The notes: a model not told the origin generated them from the sequence alone. Shown: positions 43,705 through 54,771, counted from the first letter of the stretch. The stretch is 64,000 nucleotides of DNA from AP-15 sp963799085 (GCA_963799085.1 CAWCWA010000004.1:181313-245312), one strand, 5' to 3'. Made by a program: numbers and translations.

Positions 43705-44807
43705 CCCCATCGCGCCGCCGATTCAAAGCCAGTGGGCGAGGGCAGTCCCGGCGAGACCAGGGCCGCCGCCTTGAACAAAGTGCCCATCTGCTCGGGGTCG
43801 AGCAAGCGCTCGACCGCCGCTGCCAGCGCCTCGCCCTGGGCCTGGCCGGCGCGCCGCTGCAAGGCGCCGAGCCGCGCCGCAACCCCCAGGTCTCGCAGGA
43901 ACCGGCTCTGCGTTGCCGGGCCATATACCGCCGCCCCGGCGACGCGAGCCGCGTCGATGAAGGCGGCGAAATCGACATGCGCGCTCAGATCAACCGCGCC
44001 GGGCGAGGCCAACGCCGGAACCGGGTGGTGGCCCTGCACGCCCCGCAGGCTCGCCCCGCGCCTCGCCGGGAAATAACCGTAATCGACAAAAAGCGCAGCG
44101 CCGGATGTGTGCGCGAAACGGCGGCCGAGCGCCGTGGCGAGCGCCAATGCCGCCGGGCAGACTTCGACGACCTCGCCCTTCCGTGCGCCATCCGGGCACC
44201 GTGTCGCCGCCATCCGGTCTGCGAACGCGTTCTCGGGGCCGGCGACGAAGACGAGATTGTCATGGTGATCAAGCCCGACCAGCCGCTCAGCCCAGTGTTT
44301 CTCGCCGCGCACGAATTGCCGGATCGGCAGCGCGTCGAGAAATTCGTTGGCGACGAGCAGCAGCGGTCCTGCCGGCAGTTGATCGATCGAGGCAACCCAG
44401 GTCGGCCGCGCATGGCCGAGACGCCGCTCCTGCTCGCGGCGCAGCACGGGGCTCGCTTCAAGGAGGTAAAGGCGCAAGGCGCGGCGGAAAGGGAGCATGA
44501 CCGCGGCGGCGCGCAGGAAATCGCACATCAGCGTGCCGCGGCCGGGACCGAGTTCGGCTACCGCAATCGGGTCCGGCGAACCCGCCTCCCGCCAAACCGA
44601 GGCGCACCACAAGCCGATCAGCTCGCCAAAAATCTGGCTGATTTCGGGCGCCGTGACAAAGTCGCCGGCGGCGCCGATCGGATGATGCTCGGCGTAATAG
44701 CCGTCCTCCGGGTCGTGCAGCGCCAGCGCCATATAGGCCGCGATCGTGAGCGGCCCCTCGGCGCGAATGCGTCCGGAGATTTTGCGGCGCAGATCCTCGG
44801 CGCTCAT
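43701..44807 (-). CDS. Class I SAM-dependent methyltransferase, NDUFAF7/MidA family
   Basis: A 368-residue protein of the MidA/NDUFAF7 family. The mitochondrial relative dimethylates an arginine of NDUFS2 in complex I assembly. The N-terminus IRAEGPLTIAAYMALALHDPEDGYY and DFVTAPEISQIFGELIGLW are diagnostic; the SAM site is VAELGPGRGTLMCDFLRAA and later NEFLDALPIRQFV. Bacterial targets are not known. The ATG at 44807 overlaps the lgt stop. Together with the NDUFA9-like gene at 17.4 kb it points to complex I accessory functions. Confidence 0.92.
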   Translation of the reverse strand: MSAEDLRRKISGRIRAEGPLTIAAYMALALHDPEDGYYAEHHPIGAAGDFVTAPEISQIFGELIGLWCASVWREAGSPDPIAVAELGPGRGTLMCDFLRAAAVMLPFRRALRLYLLEASPVLRREQERRLGHARPTWVASIDQLPAGPLLLVANEFLDALPIRQFVRGEKHWAERLVGLDHHDNLVFVAGPENAFADRMAATRCPDGARKGEVVEVCPAALALATALGRRFAHTSGAALFVDYGYFPARRGASLRGVQGHHPVPALASPGAVDLSAHVDFAAFIDAARVAGAAVYGPATQSRFLRDLGVAARLGALQRRAGQAQGEALAAAVERLLDPEQMGTLFKAAALVSPGLPSPTGFESAARWG

Positions 44808-45613
44808 ATCCCGACCGGGGTCCACCGGCGCCGCGCCCAGACGATGATGACGACGCCGGCGATCAGGAGGGGGATCGACAGCAGCTGACCCATCGTCGTA
44901 CCGAAGATCAAGAAGCCGAGCTGCGGGTCGGGCTGGCGGAACAACTCGCCAGACATCCGCGCCACGGCGTAGCCGGCGAGGAAGATGCCGGTAACGAGGC
45001 CCGGCCGTCGCCGGGCGCCGAGCCGCTCGGCGGCGAACAGCAGCAGGAACAACAGGATGCCCTCGCAGGTTGCCTCGTAGAGCTGGCTCGGGTGGCGCGG
45101 CACCGGACCGCCATTGGGAAAGATCATCGCCCACGGAACATCGGTTTCCCGGCCGTAAAGCTCGCCGTTGATGAAATTGGCGATGCGGCCGAAGAACAAG
45201 CCGATCGGGATCGCCTCGACGATGATGTCGGAAAAGGCGAAGATCGGCAGTCGGCGGCCGCGGCAGTACAGGATGATGGCGACCGTCACGCCGATGGCGC
45301 CGCCGTGAAACGACATCCCGCCGTGCCAGACGAACAGCGCTTCGAGCGGATGAAGGACATAGTAGCCCAGCTGATAGAAGAGTACGTACCCGATGCGGCC
45401 GCCGAGTACGACGCCCAAGGTCGCCCATACCAGGAAGTCGTCGACGTGCTGCCGGCTGACGAGGTGGGGCGCGCGGCCGCTGAGCGCCAGGCAGTACCGC
45501 CAGCCGATCAGGAGCCCGACGATATAGGCAAGCGCATACCAGCAAATCGCGATCGGGCCGATCGAGACTGCGACGGGATCGATGGCAGGAAAAGGAATGG
45601 CGAAAAGCGGCAT
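44804..45613 (-). CDS. lgt: Prolipoprotein diacylglyceryl transferase Lgt
   Basis: The membrane enzyme that attaches diacylglycerol to lipobox cysteines. The 269-residue protein has seven helices, ATLGVVLGGRIGYVLFYQ, the His loop GGMSFHGGAIG, the Lgt signature GRIANFINGELYGR and PRHPSQLYEA. The start MPLFAIPFPAID at 45613 is canonical; a TTG at 45634 adds seven residues. Substrates here include the putative lipoproteins at 4.1 and 42 kb. It is the first gene of the lgt-methyltransferase-pgeF run. Confidence 0.95.
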   Translation of the reverse strand: MPLFAIPFPAIDPVAVSIGPIAICWYALAYIVGLLIGWRYCLALSGRAPHLVSRQHVDDFLVWATLGVVLGGRIGYVLFYQLGYYVLHPLEALFVWHGGMSFHGGAIGVTVAIILYCRGRRLPIFAFSDIIVEAIPIGLFFGRIANFINGELYGRETDVPWAMIFPNGGPVPRHPSQLYEATCEGILLFLLLFAAERLGARRRPGLVTGIFLAGYAVARMSGELFRQPDPQLGFLIFGTTMGQLLSIPLLIAGVVIIVWARRRWTPVGI

Positions 45614-45935
45614 CGGCCAACCGGCGTGGAGCAAGCGATTGGGCGCCTGCAGGCTCAGTTATAGGCGGTGGCCTTTTACGACGAAACCTCGGCGGCGATG
45701 ACACCGATCGGGCCGCCAGTCCTCCGCCCGCCGCGGTTGACGGAAGCTCCGCAATGGGATGCGATGGCGCCGGGGTAGCGGCCGCCAAGGACCGGCACCG
45801 GGGCCGCCGCGATCGCGATCGCGAAGCCGGGGTTGGTTGCCGCAATCGTCCCGAGCCAAGCGCCGCCGCGCCGGGGCGGATCCGAGCCTCGCCTTCGGAG
45901 CCAGCTGGCAGTCGCGGCGAAAAGGGAGAGAGAAC
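45614..45935. other. Intergenic region between lgt and glgC
   Basis: This 322-base region separates two divergent genes and must hold both promoters. Frames on both strands are open but Arg/Pro/Gly-rich without family resemblance, as expected from GC-rich noncoding DNA. I found no convincing -35/-10 pair or RNA structure. The last 20 bases supply the glgC ribosome site (AGGGAGAGAG). Confidence 0.4.
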
Positions 45936-47201
45936 ATGCTGTCGGGCGCGCGTGTTCAGGAAAGGCTGGCCCGGCGGGCGCTGGCCGTGGTGCTCGCCGG
46001 CGGTCGCGGCAGCCGGCTCAGGCAGTTGACCGACCGGCGGGCCAAGCCGGCGGTCTTTTTCGGCGGCAAGTTTCGCATCATCGATTTCGTGCTGTCGAAT
46101 TGCCTCAATTCGGGAGTGCGGCGGATCACCGTTCTGACGCAATACAAGGCGCACAGCCTGCTTCGGCATCTGCAGATGGGGTGGTCGTTTCTGCGCCCGG
46201 AAATGAACGAATTTCTTGATCTGCTGCCGGCGCAACAGCGCCTGGACGAAGTGACCTGGTATCTCGGCACCGCTGATGCGGTGTACCAGAACTTCGATAT
46301 CTTTCGCGCCGCGGGTCCAGAATACTTTGTCGTCCTGGCCGGTGATCACATATACAAAATGGATTATTCGCTCCTATTGGCCGATCACGCGGCCAAGGGC
46401 GCCGAGTGCACCGTTGCATGCATCGAGGTGCCGCTTGCTGAGGCGTCGGATTTCGGCGTCATGGCGGTCGACGCCGGGATGCACATCGCCGATTTCCAGG
46501 AAAAGCCGAAGAATCCGTCCGCCATCGCCGGCAAACCCGACAAGGCGCTCGCCAGTATGGGCGTCTACATCTTCAATGCGGCGTTTCTCTACGCCGAACT
46601 CGAACGCGACCATCGCGACCCGACCTCGAGCCACGATTTCGGCAAGGACGTCATCCCGAACCTCGTGAGCCGTGGCCTTGCGGTCGCCCATTCCTTCGAA
46701 GACAGCTGCGTCAAGACGACCGTGGAGGCCGAGGCCTATTGGCGCGACGTCGGCACCATCGACGCCTATTGGGCGGCCAACATCGATCTCGTGATGCCGG
46801 TCCCCTCGCTCGACATCTATGACCCGAACTGGCCGGTCTGGACCTATCAACAGCAATTGCCGCCGGCCAAATTCGTCTTCGATGACAACTCCCGGCGTGG
46901 CATGGCGGTCGATTCGATGGTGTCGGGCGGCTGCATCGTGTCGGGCGCCACGGTAAGGCGCTCGCTATTGTTTTCGAGTTGCCGGGTCAATTCCTATGCC
47001 CGGCTGCGCGAGGCGGTGCTGCTGCCCGAGGTCGAGGTCGGCCGCCATGCGCGGCTTGAAAAGGTCGTCATCGACCGCGGCTGCCGGATCGCGGAGGGCC
47101 TGGTGATCGGCGAGGACCCGGAACTCGACGCCAAGCGCTTCTATCGCAGCGAGGGCGGCGTCACGCTGGTCACCGCCGACATGCTGGCAGCGCTCGGCTA
47201 G
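45936..47201 (+). CDS. glgC: Glucose-1-phosphate adenylyltransferase GlgC
   Basis: The enzyme forms ADP-glucose for glycogen. The 421-residue protein has the nucleotidyl-transferase start AVVLAGGRGSRLRQLTDRRAKPAVFFGGKFRIIDF, LGTADAVYQN, VLAGDHIYKMDY, the sugar site FQEKPKNP and YWRDVGTIDAYWAAN, and a left-handed beta-helix tail. The first residues are Arg-rich as in allosteric GlgC. AGGGAGAGAG precedes the ATG. No glgA, glgB or glgP adjoins, which is unusual because glg genes often cluster. Confidence 0.95.
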   Translation: MLSGARVQERLARRALAVVLAGGRGSRLRQLTDRRAKPAVFFGGKFRIIDFVLSNCLNSGVRRITVLTQYKAHSLLRHLQMGWSFLRPEMNEFLDLLPAQQRLDEVTWYLGTADAVYQNFDIFRAAGPEYFVVLAGDHIYKMDYSLLLADHAAKGAECTVACIEVPLAEASDFGVMAVDAGMHIADFQEKPKNPSAIAGKPDKALASMGVYIFNAAFLYAELERDHRDPTSSHDFGKDVIPNLVSRGLAVAHSFEDSCVKTTVEAEAYWRDVGTIDAYWAANIDLVMPVPSLDIYDPNWPVWTYQQQLPPAKFVFDDNSRRGMAVDSMVSGGCIVSGATVRRSLLFSSCRVNSYARLREAVLLPEVEVGRHARLEKVVIDRGCRIAEGLVIGEDPELDAKRFYRSEGGVTLVTADMLAALG

Positions 47202-47212
47202 CTAGAGAGGCC

Positions 47213-47416
47213 TCAAAAGACCCGCGCCGCGGTCGACTTGTCCCTGACCCAGACCTGCGCCTCGCGGCCCGCCAACAGCGCATCGCGCGCGGCGTCGACA
47301 GCGTCGAGCAGGGCCTGTTCCTTGTCGAGATAGGCGCCGTAGACGGCGTTCCCGAGCGTAACAACCCACTGCGGCTCGCGGCTTCGACGGCAGACCCGAA
47401 ACTCCATCACACTCAT
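47213..47416 (-). CDS. DUF2188-like small protein
   Basis: A 67-residue protein: FRVCRRSREPQWVVTLGN, then AYLDKEQALLDAVDAARDAL and AQVWVRDKST. It resembles DUF2188, a small beta-alpha domain of unknown role. The ATG at 47416 has AAGGAG eight bases upstream. It ends 11 bases from the convergent glgC stop. The upstream 170 bases include an AT-rich patch at about 47510-47550, exceptional in this GC-rich window, which may hold its promoter. Confidence 0.7.
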   Translation of the reverse strand: MSVMEFRVCRRSREPQWVVTLGNAVYGAYLDKEQALLDAVDAARDALLAGREAQVWVRDKSTAARVF

Positions 47417-47597
47417 AACCACTGCTCCTTCGGCGACAACGGCCGCCGTGGCGGGGCTAATCCCCGATGTCCTTTGCCCTCCGTGACCATTATCGTCGAA
47501 GAGGCGCCCAGAATAAAGTCATTTTTGTTACTTAATGATACATAACCGGGCAGAGAGGTGCACGTTTTGCCTGAAACGTAGGCAGTTGGGGCCGCGA

Positions 47598-49814
47598 TCA
47601 CTTCTCGTCGGCGAGGAACACGCCGTTCCAATCGGGGGGCGGCGCCTTGCGCTGAAACTCGGCGATTCGCCGCCGGTAGAGTTCGTAGATCGGCGCCAGA
47701 TAGCGAGCAGCGACGAGCCGCGCGTCGTCGAGCAGGCGCAATGCCGCCGACCAATCGCGCTGGCGATACGCCTTCAGCAAAGCCGAGTGCGGCTCGCAGA
47801 TCCGCGTGTCGGCGCTGCCTTCGGACGGCAAGGTGTAGACCCGGCCGGCGCGCAGCTTGCCCTTGACCGCGACAAGGTCGATTTCGATCAGCGCCGGGTC
47901 GGCCAGCAACTCGGCGGTCTGCTCGCCGATGACCAGGTCGACGCCGTAGAGCTTGCCCAGCCCTTCGAGCCGCGAGGCGAGGTTGACCGGGTCGCCGAGC
48001 AACGAATAGTCGAAATGCTGCTGCGACCCAAAGTTTCCGACGCAGCATTCGCCGCTGTTGAGTCCGATGCCCATGCGTACCGGATCAAATGTGTCGCCTG
48101 CGGCCCGGGCCTCGGCTTCCCAACCGCGGTTGAGCTCGACCAGCTTGGCTCGCATCGCCTGCACCGCGCGCACCGCGTTTTTGGCGTGATCGGAATCGTC
48201 GAGCGGCGCGTTCCAGAACGCCATGATGCAATCGCCGATATATTTGTCGATCGTTCCTTTGTGCTCGGTGATGATCTCGGTCATCGGCGACAGAAACGTG
48301 TTCATGAAATGAGTCAGGGTGCGGGCGTCCATGCCCTCGGCCCGCGTCGTGAAGCCGCGGATGTCGCAGAACATGATCGTCATCATCTTGGTCTCGCCGC
48401 CGAGAACGAGCCTTTCCGGGTGGGCGGCAAGCTCGTCGACATAATGGGGCGACATGTAGCGGGAGAAGGCGCCGCGGATCTCGCGCTGTCGCGCTTCGGT
48501 GCGCAGATGGCCGATCAAGCTGGCGACCAGATAGACCACGGTCAGCACGGCCCAGGGATAGATCGGATCGATCAGCCACTGGGCATGGGTGAAAGCGACC
48601 CACGAGGTCGCGAAGGCGACGCCGACTGCGGCGGCGCCCAGAACCGCGCTCCAAAATGCGCCGATTGAGGGGAAGCAGGCGATCAGCACAACGCCGAGGA
48701 CGAAGGCGAACACGACCTCGGCGCCAACAGCCCAATCGGGCCGCGACAGGAACGACCCTTGCAGGATTTGATCGAGCAATTGCGCCTGGATCTCGACGCC
48801 CGGAATGTCGGGCCCGATCGGCGTCGCCCGCTGATCGTTGATCACTCCCGCTGCCGAGGTGCCGACCAACACGATATGGTCGGCAAACCGATCGGGGTTG
48901 ATCTTGCCGTCGAGGACATCGACGGCCGAGATGGTGCGGTCGGGTTGGCGCGCGGCGTAATGTAGCCAGACCCGGCCCGCCGCGTCTGTCGGGACGATCA
49001 GGGGCCCGATGCGGATCGCGGTCAGCCCGGTGCTCTCGCCCAGGCTTTTCTCGGTATTGGCGCCGGCGGCGCGGGCGACATAGCCTTTTGCGCCAGCGGC
49101 GACGCGCAGCGCTTCGGCGACGAGCGAGGGGTAGGCTTTGCCGCCGAATTTGAGGATCAGCGGCACCCGTCGGACGACATTGTCCCAATCGGGGTACTGG
49201 TTCAGGAATCCGTTGCCGGCGGCGACCGCCTCGATCATCGGCAGGTTGCTGACGGCGCGGTTGAAGCCAATGACATGGCGCAGCGGGTCGTTGCCGACAA
49301 AGCTGAACCCGCCCTTCGCCGCCGGCGGCGGCGCCTCGCCGCGGTCGGTAAGGATGAAGCCGGTGACGGTCGGAATTGATCGCATCGCCTCGGCCAGGCG
49401 GAGGTCGGGATCGGGCAGCGCGGCGAGCAGCTTTTCCGCCGCCTCGCCGCCGCCGTTGCCGGCGAGCAACGGGCGGAGCATCTGCGGCGAGGTCCGATCG
49501 GGCTCGGCAAAATCGATGTCGAAGGCGACGACCTTGGTGCCCGCCTCGGCCAGCTTGTCGACGAGTTGCGCGATGATCGTGCGCGGCCACGGCCATTGCC
49601 CGATCTTGGCCAGGCTGCGGTCGTCGATGTCGACGATGCGGACCGGCGCATCCCCGGGCGGGCGGGGTGCGGCGCGCTGGTAGAGGTCGAACCAGATCAG
49701 CGACAGCCGGTCGAGCAGATCGGGCGCGGCCAGCCGCGCGGCAATCGCCGCCGCCAGCACCGCCAACGGGATCAGATAGATCGAATGGCGTCGCAGGGCG
49801 GCATGGATCGACAT
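47598..49814 (-). CDS. Adenylate/guanylate cyclase with CHASE2 sensor domain
   Basis: A 738-residue class III nucleotide cyclase. An N-terminal helix (IYLIPLAVLAAAIAARLAA) leads to a periplasmic CHASE2 domain (VRIVDIDDRSLAKIGQWPWPRT; LVGTSAAGVINDQRATPIG), then three helices near residues 355-430, and a C-terminal cyclase domain. The catalytic metal Asp residues are in MTIMFCDIRGFTTRAEGMD and KYIGDCIMAFWNAP; the transition-state site is IGLNSGECCVGNFGS. It would turn an unknown periplasmic signal into cAMP or cGMP. It diverges from gdh by 177 bases. Confidence 0.92.
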   Translation of the reverse strand: MSIHAALRRHSIYLIPLAVLAAAIAARLAAPDLLDRLSLIWFDLYQRAAPRPPGDAPVRIVDIDDRSLAKIGQWPWPRTIIAQLVDKLAEAGTKVVAFDIDFAEPDRTSPQMLRPLLAGNGGGEAAEKLLAALPDPDLRLAEAMRSIPTVTGFILTDRGEAPPPAAKGGFSFVGNDPLRHVIGFNRAVSNLPMIEAVAAGNGFLNQYPDWDNVVRRVPLILKFGGKAYPSLVAEALRVAAGAKGYVARAAGANTEKSLGESTGLTAIRIGPLIVPTDAAGRVWLHYAARQPDRTISAVDVLDGKINPDRFADHIVLVGTSAAGVINDQRATPIGPDIPGVEIQAQLLDQILQGSFLSRPDWAVGAEVVFAFVLGVVLIACFPSIGAFWSAVLGAAAVGVAFATSWVAFTHAQWLIDPIYPWAVLTVVYLVASLIGHLRTEARQREIRGAFSRYMSPHYVDELAAHPERLVLGGETKMMTIMFCDIRGFTTRAEGMDARTLTHFMNTFLSPMTEIITEHKGTIDKYIGDCIMAFWNAPLDDSDHAKNAVRAVQAMRAKLVELNRGWEAEARAAGDTFDPVRMGIGLNSGECCVGNFGSQQHFDYSLLGDPVNLASRLEGLGKLYGVDLVIGEQTAELLADPALIEIDLVAVKGKLRAGRVYTLPSEGSADTRICEPHSALLKAYRQRDWSAALRLLDDARLVAARYLAPIYELYRRRIAEFQRKAPPPDWNGVFLADEK

Positions 49815-49991
49815 GGCGGCAACATGCAGTATCTAAGTACGAGACGTCCGGCCCGGTTGGGCGCGTCGTTATCATCGTCGACGACGCGGCGACTTTCCAG
49901 ATCGGGCGCGGCCTGAAACCGCTTGCCCGGTTGCGACGCGGCGACGAGCGCTGCGCCCGGTGCGGGCTGTTGACGACGAGCGAGGGACCGG

Positions 49992-52900
49992 ATGACGAGC
50001 ACGGTCGAAAGCAAAAAGGCAAGACTTGTCGAAAAAACGGCAGCGTTCGCGGCGAAGATCGTAGAGCCGCGCGAGCGGGAGACGGCCAAGCGCTTCATCG
50101 TGGATTTTTACGAGCACGTGCCGCCCTCCGACATGATCGGGCGCGATGCGCGCGATTTGAGCGGTGCGGCGCTCTCGATGTGGCGCCTGGCGGCTCGCCG
50201 CCTGCCCGGCCGGGCCAAGATCCGCGTCTACAATCCCGACCCGGAGACCGACCGTTGGTCCTCGCCGCATACGATCGTCGAGATTGTCAACGACGACATG
50301 CCCTTCCTCGTCGATTCGGTGACCGGGGCGATCAATGCCGGCGAGCGCGTCGTGCGTCTGGGGATCCATCCGATCCTGAGGGTGGCCCGCAACCCCGAGG
50401 GGCTGCTTCTCGACATCGGCGCCCCCGCGCCGCCGGCGCTGCGCGAAAGCTGGATGCAGATCGAGATCAGCCGGGAGATGGACCCCGCCAATCTCACCGC
50501 CCTGGCGCACACACTCACCGAGGTGCTGGCCGATGTGCGCACCGCGGTCGAGGATTGGCAACCGATGCGCGATACCCTGCGCGAGATCCTGACCCGGCTG
50601 CCGGCGGCCCGCATACCGGTACCCCCGCCCGAGCGAGCCGAAGTCGAGTCGTTTCTGCGCTGGCTCGACGATGACAATTTCACCTTTCTCGGCTATCGCG
50701 AATACGTTTTCAAGGGCGCCGCGGAACCGGAGCGCCCGCCTTTCGGCATCCTGCGCAACCCCGATTACGCGGTCTTCGGGGGGCTGCGCGACCTCGCCTC
50801 GCTGCCGCCCGACGTGCAGGCATTCATTCGCCGCCGCGAACTGTTGATCGTAAGCAAATCGAACCGGCGCGCCACCGTCCATCGCGGAGCGCATATGGAC
50901 GCGATCGCGCTGCGTTGCTTCGACGCGAAGGGCGAGGTGGTCGGCCTGCACCTCTTTCTCGGGCTCTTCACCTCGCTCGCCTACAGCCGCAGCCCGCGCT
51001 CGATCCCGTTGCTGCGCCTCAAGGTCCGCCGCGTCCTCGAGCGCGCCGGATTTCCGCCGGCAAGCCATGACGGCAAGGCGCTGCTGCACATCCTCGACAC
51101 TCTGCCGCGCGACACGCTGTTCCAGGGCGACGAGGACCAGCTCTTCGAGACCGCGATCGGCGTCCTCAACCTGCAGGAGCGGCAGCGCATCGCGCTGTTT
51201 GTGCGCCGCGATCCGCTGGAGCGCTTCGTCTCCTGTCTGGTCTACGTGCCGCGCGAACGCTACGACACCGCCTTGCGCCAGCGCTTTGCGGCGATCCTCG
51301 AAGAGGCCTTCGCCGGCAGCGGTCTCGGCCTATTACACGCATCTCGATGAATCGGTGCTGGCGCGGGTCGAGTTCTTCATCCGCACGACGCGCGGCGCGG
51401 TGCCGGCGGTCGATGTCGCCGCACTCGAGGCGCGGCTAGCCGAAGCTGGGCGCAGCTGGTCCGATCGGGTGGAGGAGGCGGCCGAGGCCGCCTTTGGCGA
51501 AGCCGAGGCGCGCGAGCGTCTGCGCCGCATCGAAATCTTTCCGATCGCTTATCAGGCGCGCACCGCGCCCGAGCAGGTGGTGGCCGATCTGCCGCGGATC
51601 GAAGCCGTGCTGGCTGGCTCCCCGCTCGAAGCCTCGCTGCACCCGCGCGAGGGCGGGCTCCTTGGCCTGCGCCTCTACCGCGCCTTCGAGCCCGTCGTCT
51701 TGTCGGACGTATTGCCGGTTCTCGAAAATCTCGGGTTGCGCGTCGTCGCCGAAGAGCCGTTCCGAATCGACGCGAGCGGCGGCGAAGCCGTTTGGGTTCA
51801 CGAGTTCGAACTGGCCGGCCTCGCTGTCGGCGCCGCCGATCGCAGCCGGTTCGAGGAGGCGCTCGTCGCGGTCTGGACCGGCCGAGTCGAAAACGACAGC
51901 TTCAACCGTCTCGTGCTGGGCGCGGGGCTGTCGGCGCGGCAGGTCGTCGTACTGCGCCTCTACGCCAAGTTTCTGCGTCAGGTCGGAACCACTTTCAGCC
52001 AGGAATATATGGCCGATGCGCTCTCGGCCCACCCGGAGATCGCCCGCCGCCTCGTCCGCCTGTTCGAGCTGCGCTTTGATCCCGGCGGCGAGGAGAACCG
52101 CCCGCTCGCCGTCATCGCCGAGATCCAGGCGATCGACCATAGCCTCGACGCCGTCGCCAGCCTCGACGAGGATCGCATCCTGCGCAACTTTCTGACGCTG
52201 ATCCTCAAATCGGTGCGCACGAACTATTGGCAAAGGCTGCCCTCCGGCGCGCCCAAACCCTATCTGTCGGTCAAGCTCGCCAGCAGCGAGATCGACCTGC
52301 TGCCTCCGCCGCGGCCGCTTTACGAAATCTTCGTCTACAGCCCGCGGGTCGAGGGGCTGCACATGCGCGCCGGCAAGATCGCCCGCGGCGGCATCCGCTG
52401 GTCTGACCGCAGGGAGGATTTCCGCACCGAAATCCTCGGGCTGATGAAGGCGCAGACGGTCAAGAACGCGGTCATCGTCCCGGTCGGCTCGAAGGGCGGC
52501 TTTGTCGTCAAGCAGCCGCCCGCGGCGCGCGAACGGCTGCAGGCCGAGGCGATCGAATGCTACCGGATACTGATGCGCGGCCTGCTCGATTTGACCGACA
52601 ACATCGCCGCCGGCAATGCCGCCTCGCACCGCATCGTCCCGCCGCCGCAGGTGGTGCGCCATGACGACGACGACCCCTATCTGGTCGTCGCCGCCGACAA
52701 GGGAACGGCGACGTTTTCCGACTACGCCAACGAGATCTCCGCCGAGTACGGGTTCTGGCTCGGCGACGCGTTTGCTTCCGGGGGCTCGGCGGGCTACGAC
52801 CACAAGGCGATCGGCATCACCGCGCGCGGCGCCTGGGAACTGGTCAAGCGCCATTTCCGCGAACTCGGCCGCAACCCCGACAGCGACGCGCCGAGCGTTA

Positions 52901-54771
52901 TCGGCGTCGGCGACATGTCGGGCGACGTCTTCGGCAACGGGATGCTGCAATCGCCGCGGCTGCGGCTGCTCGGCGCCTTCAACCATCTGCATATCTTCGT
53001 CGATCCGAACCCGGACCCGGCGCACGGCTTTGCCGAACGGCAGCGGCTCTTCCGTCTGCCGCGGTCGAGCTGGGCCGACTACGACGCGAGCCTGATCTCG
53101 GCCGGGCGGCGGCGTCTTCGAGCGCGCCGCCAAATCGATCGCGATCAGCCCGGAGATGAAGGCCGTCTTCGACATCGCGGCCGATCACCTGACCCCGGCA
53201 GAGCTGATCCGCAAGATGCTGACGGCGTCGGTCGATCTGCTGTGGTTCGGCGGCATCGGCACCTATGTCAAGGCGCGCGACGAGAGCCACGCCGCGGTCG
53301 GCGACAAGGCCAACGACGCATTGCGCGTGGACGGCGAGGAATTGCGCGCCAAGATCGTCGGCGAAGGCGCTAATCTCGGCGCGACCCAGCGCGGGCGCGT
53401 CGCCTATGCGCTGGCCGGCGGCCGCATCAACACCGACGCGATCGACAATTCGGCCGGGGTCGATCTCTCCGACCACGAGGTCAACCTCAAAATCCTGATC
53501 GACCGCGCCATCGCCGCCGGCGCGCTTCCCGCCGAGGAACGCGACATGCTGCTCGCCGGCATGACCCAAGAAGTCGCGGCCGCCGTATTGCGCGACAACT
53601 ATCTGCAGGGGGAGGCGCTGTCGCTCGCCGAGGCGCGCGGCATCAGCGAACTCGATCGTCAATTCCGGCTGATCCGTGATCTCGAACGCTCGGGCCGGCT
53701 CGACCGGGCGCTCGAATTTCTGCCCGACGACGAGACGATCGCCGTGCGCGCCGCCGCTGGCCGCGGCCTCGTCCGGCCGGAGCTGTCGGTCCTGCTCGCC
53801 TATGCCAAGCTGGCGCTCGACGCAGAACTGCTGCGCTCGGATTTGCCCGACGCGCCCGAACTCGCCGCGGAGCTCGTGGGCTATTTCCCGCAGGCGCTGC
53901 GCGACCGGCTCGCCTCGCAGATCGCGGCCCATCCGCTGCGTCGCGAGATCACCGCGACGGTCGTCACCAACGATCTCGTCAACCGGGCCGGCATCACTTT
54001 CGTCACCGATATGCAGGCGCGCACCGGCCGTCCGGCGTCCGAAGCCGCGCGCGCCTATCTGATCGTCCGCGACAGTTTCGACCTGCGAGGGTGGTGGGCG
54101 CGGATCGAGGCGCTCGACGACAAGCTCGCCGCGCGCGTCCAACTCGAGATGCTGGTCGAGATCGTCCGTCTGATCGAGCAAGCGGCCGCCTGGTTGTTGC
54201 GCGCCCGCCATATCGATCTCGCCCGCGACATCCCGGCATTGACGCCGCAGGTCGCGCAACTCCGGGTCTCGCTCGGGGAAGCGTTGCCGGAAACCGACCG
54301 CTCGCTTCTGGATGAGCGCCGGCTGCGGCTCGTAGCCGGTGGCGTGCCCGATGCGCTGGCGGCTGAGATCGCCGGCGCGCCCTTTCTCGCCTTCGCCCCG
54401 GAAATCGCCGAGCTTGCCGCGCACTCCGGCCGGCCGCTCGATCTCGCCGCCCGCGTCTATTTCGCGGTCGGAGCCCGCTTCGCCCTCGACGATTTGCGCG
54501 CCGTCGCCCGCCGGCTGCCGGCCGAGAGTTCGTGGCAAAAGCTCGCGGTCGAGGCGATGACCGACGACCTCTTGGCGCTGCAGGCCGATCTGGCATTGCG
54601 CATCTTGACCGCTGAGGGTGCCGGCGAAGCTGATCCGGTGGCGGGGTGGGCGGCACAGCATGCCGCCGGCCTCGCCGCCGCCGAGGCGCTGTCGCCGGAA
54701 ATGCGAGCGGCTCCCCCGATCTTGCGATGCTCGTCGTCGCCGGCCGACAGTTGCGGCACGCACTCGGTTAG
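49992..54771 (+). CDS. gdhB: NAD-specific glutamate dehydrogenase, large (GdhB/180 kDa) type (three frameshifts)
   Basis: The enzyme deaminates glutamate to 2-oxoglutarate. About 1590 residues are encoded over four frame segments. The N-terminal ACT-like part has IVNDDMPFLVDSVTGAIN; the catalytic part has ARGGIRWSDRREDFRTEILGLMKAQTVKNAVIVPVGSKGGFVVK, VIGVGDMSGDVFGNGML and WFGGIGTYVKA. Breaks occur near 51325 (after EEAFAGS, resuming SAYYTHLDE), 53107 (GGG for GGGG before GVFERAAKS) and 54715 (one C lost in CCCCC). With the last repaired, the normal C-terminus DLAMLVVAGRQLRHALG stops at 54771. GAGGG precedes the ATG. Confidence 0.93.

Noticed and set aside
43701..46349. An 882-residue minus-strand open frame spanning the methyltransferase, lgt and glgC leader.
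   Set aside because: Only the part after 44807 is a real protein; the rest is lgt in the wrong frame and GC-rich intergenic or antisense DNA.
48085..50022. A 645-residue minus-strand open frame beside the cyclase.
   Set aside because: It is the cyclase gene read in another frame; long open shadows are expected at this GC content.
51436..53175. A 579-residue minus-strand open frame.
   Set aside because: It is antisense to glutamate dehydrogenase and shows only codon-mirror composition.
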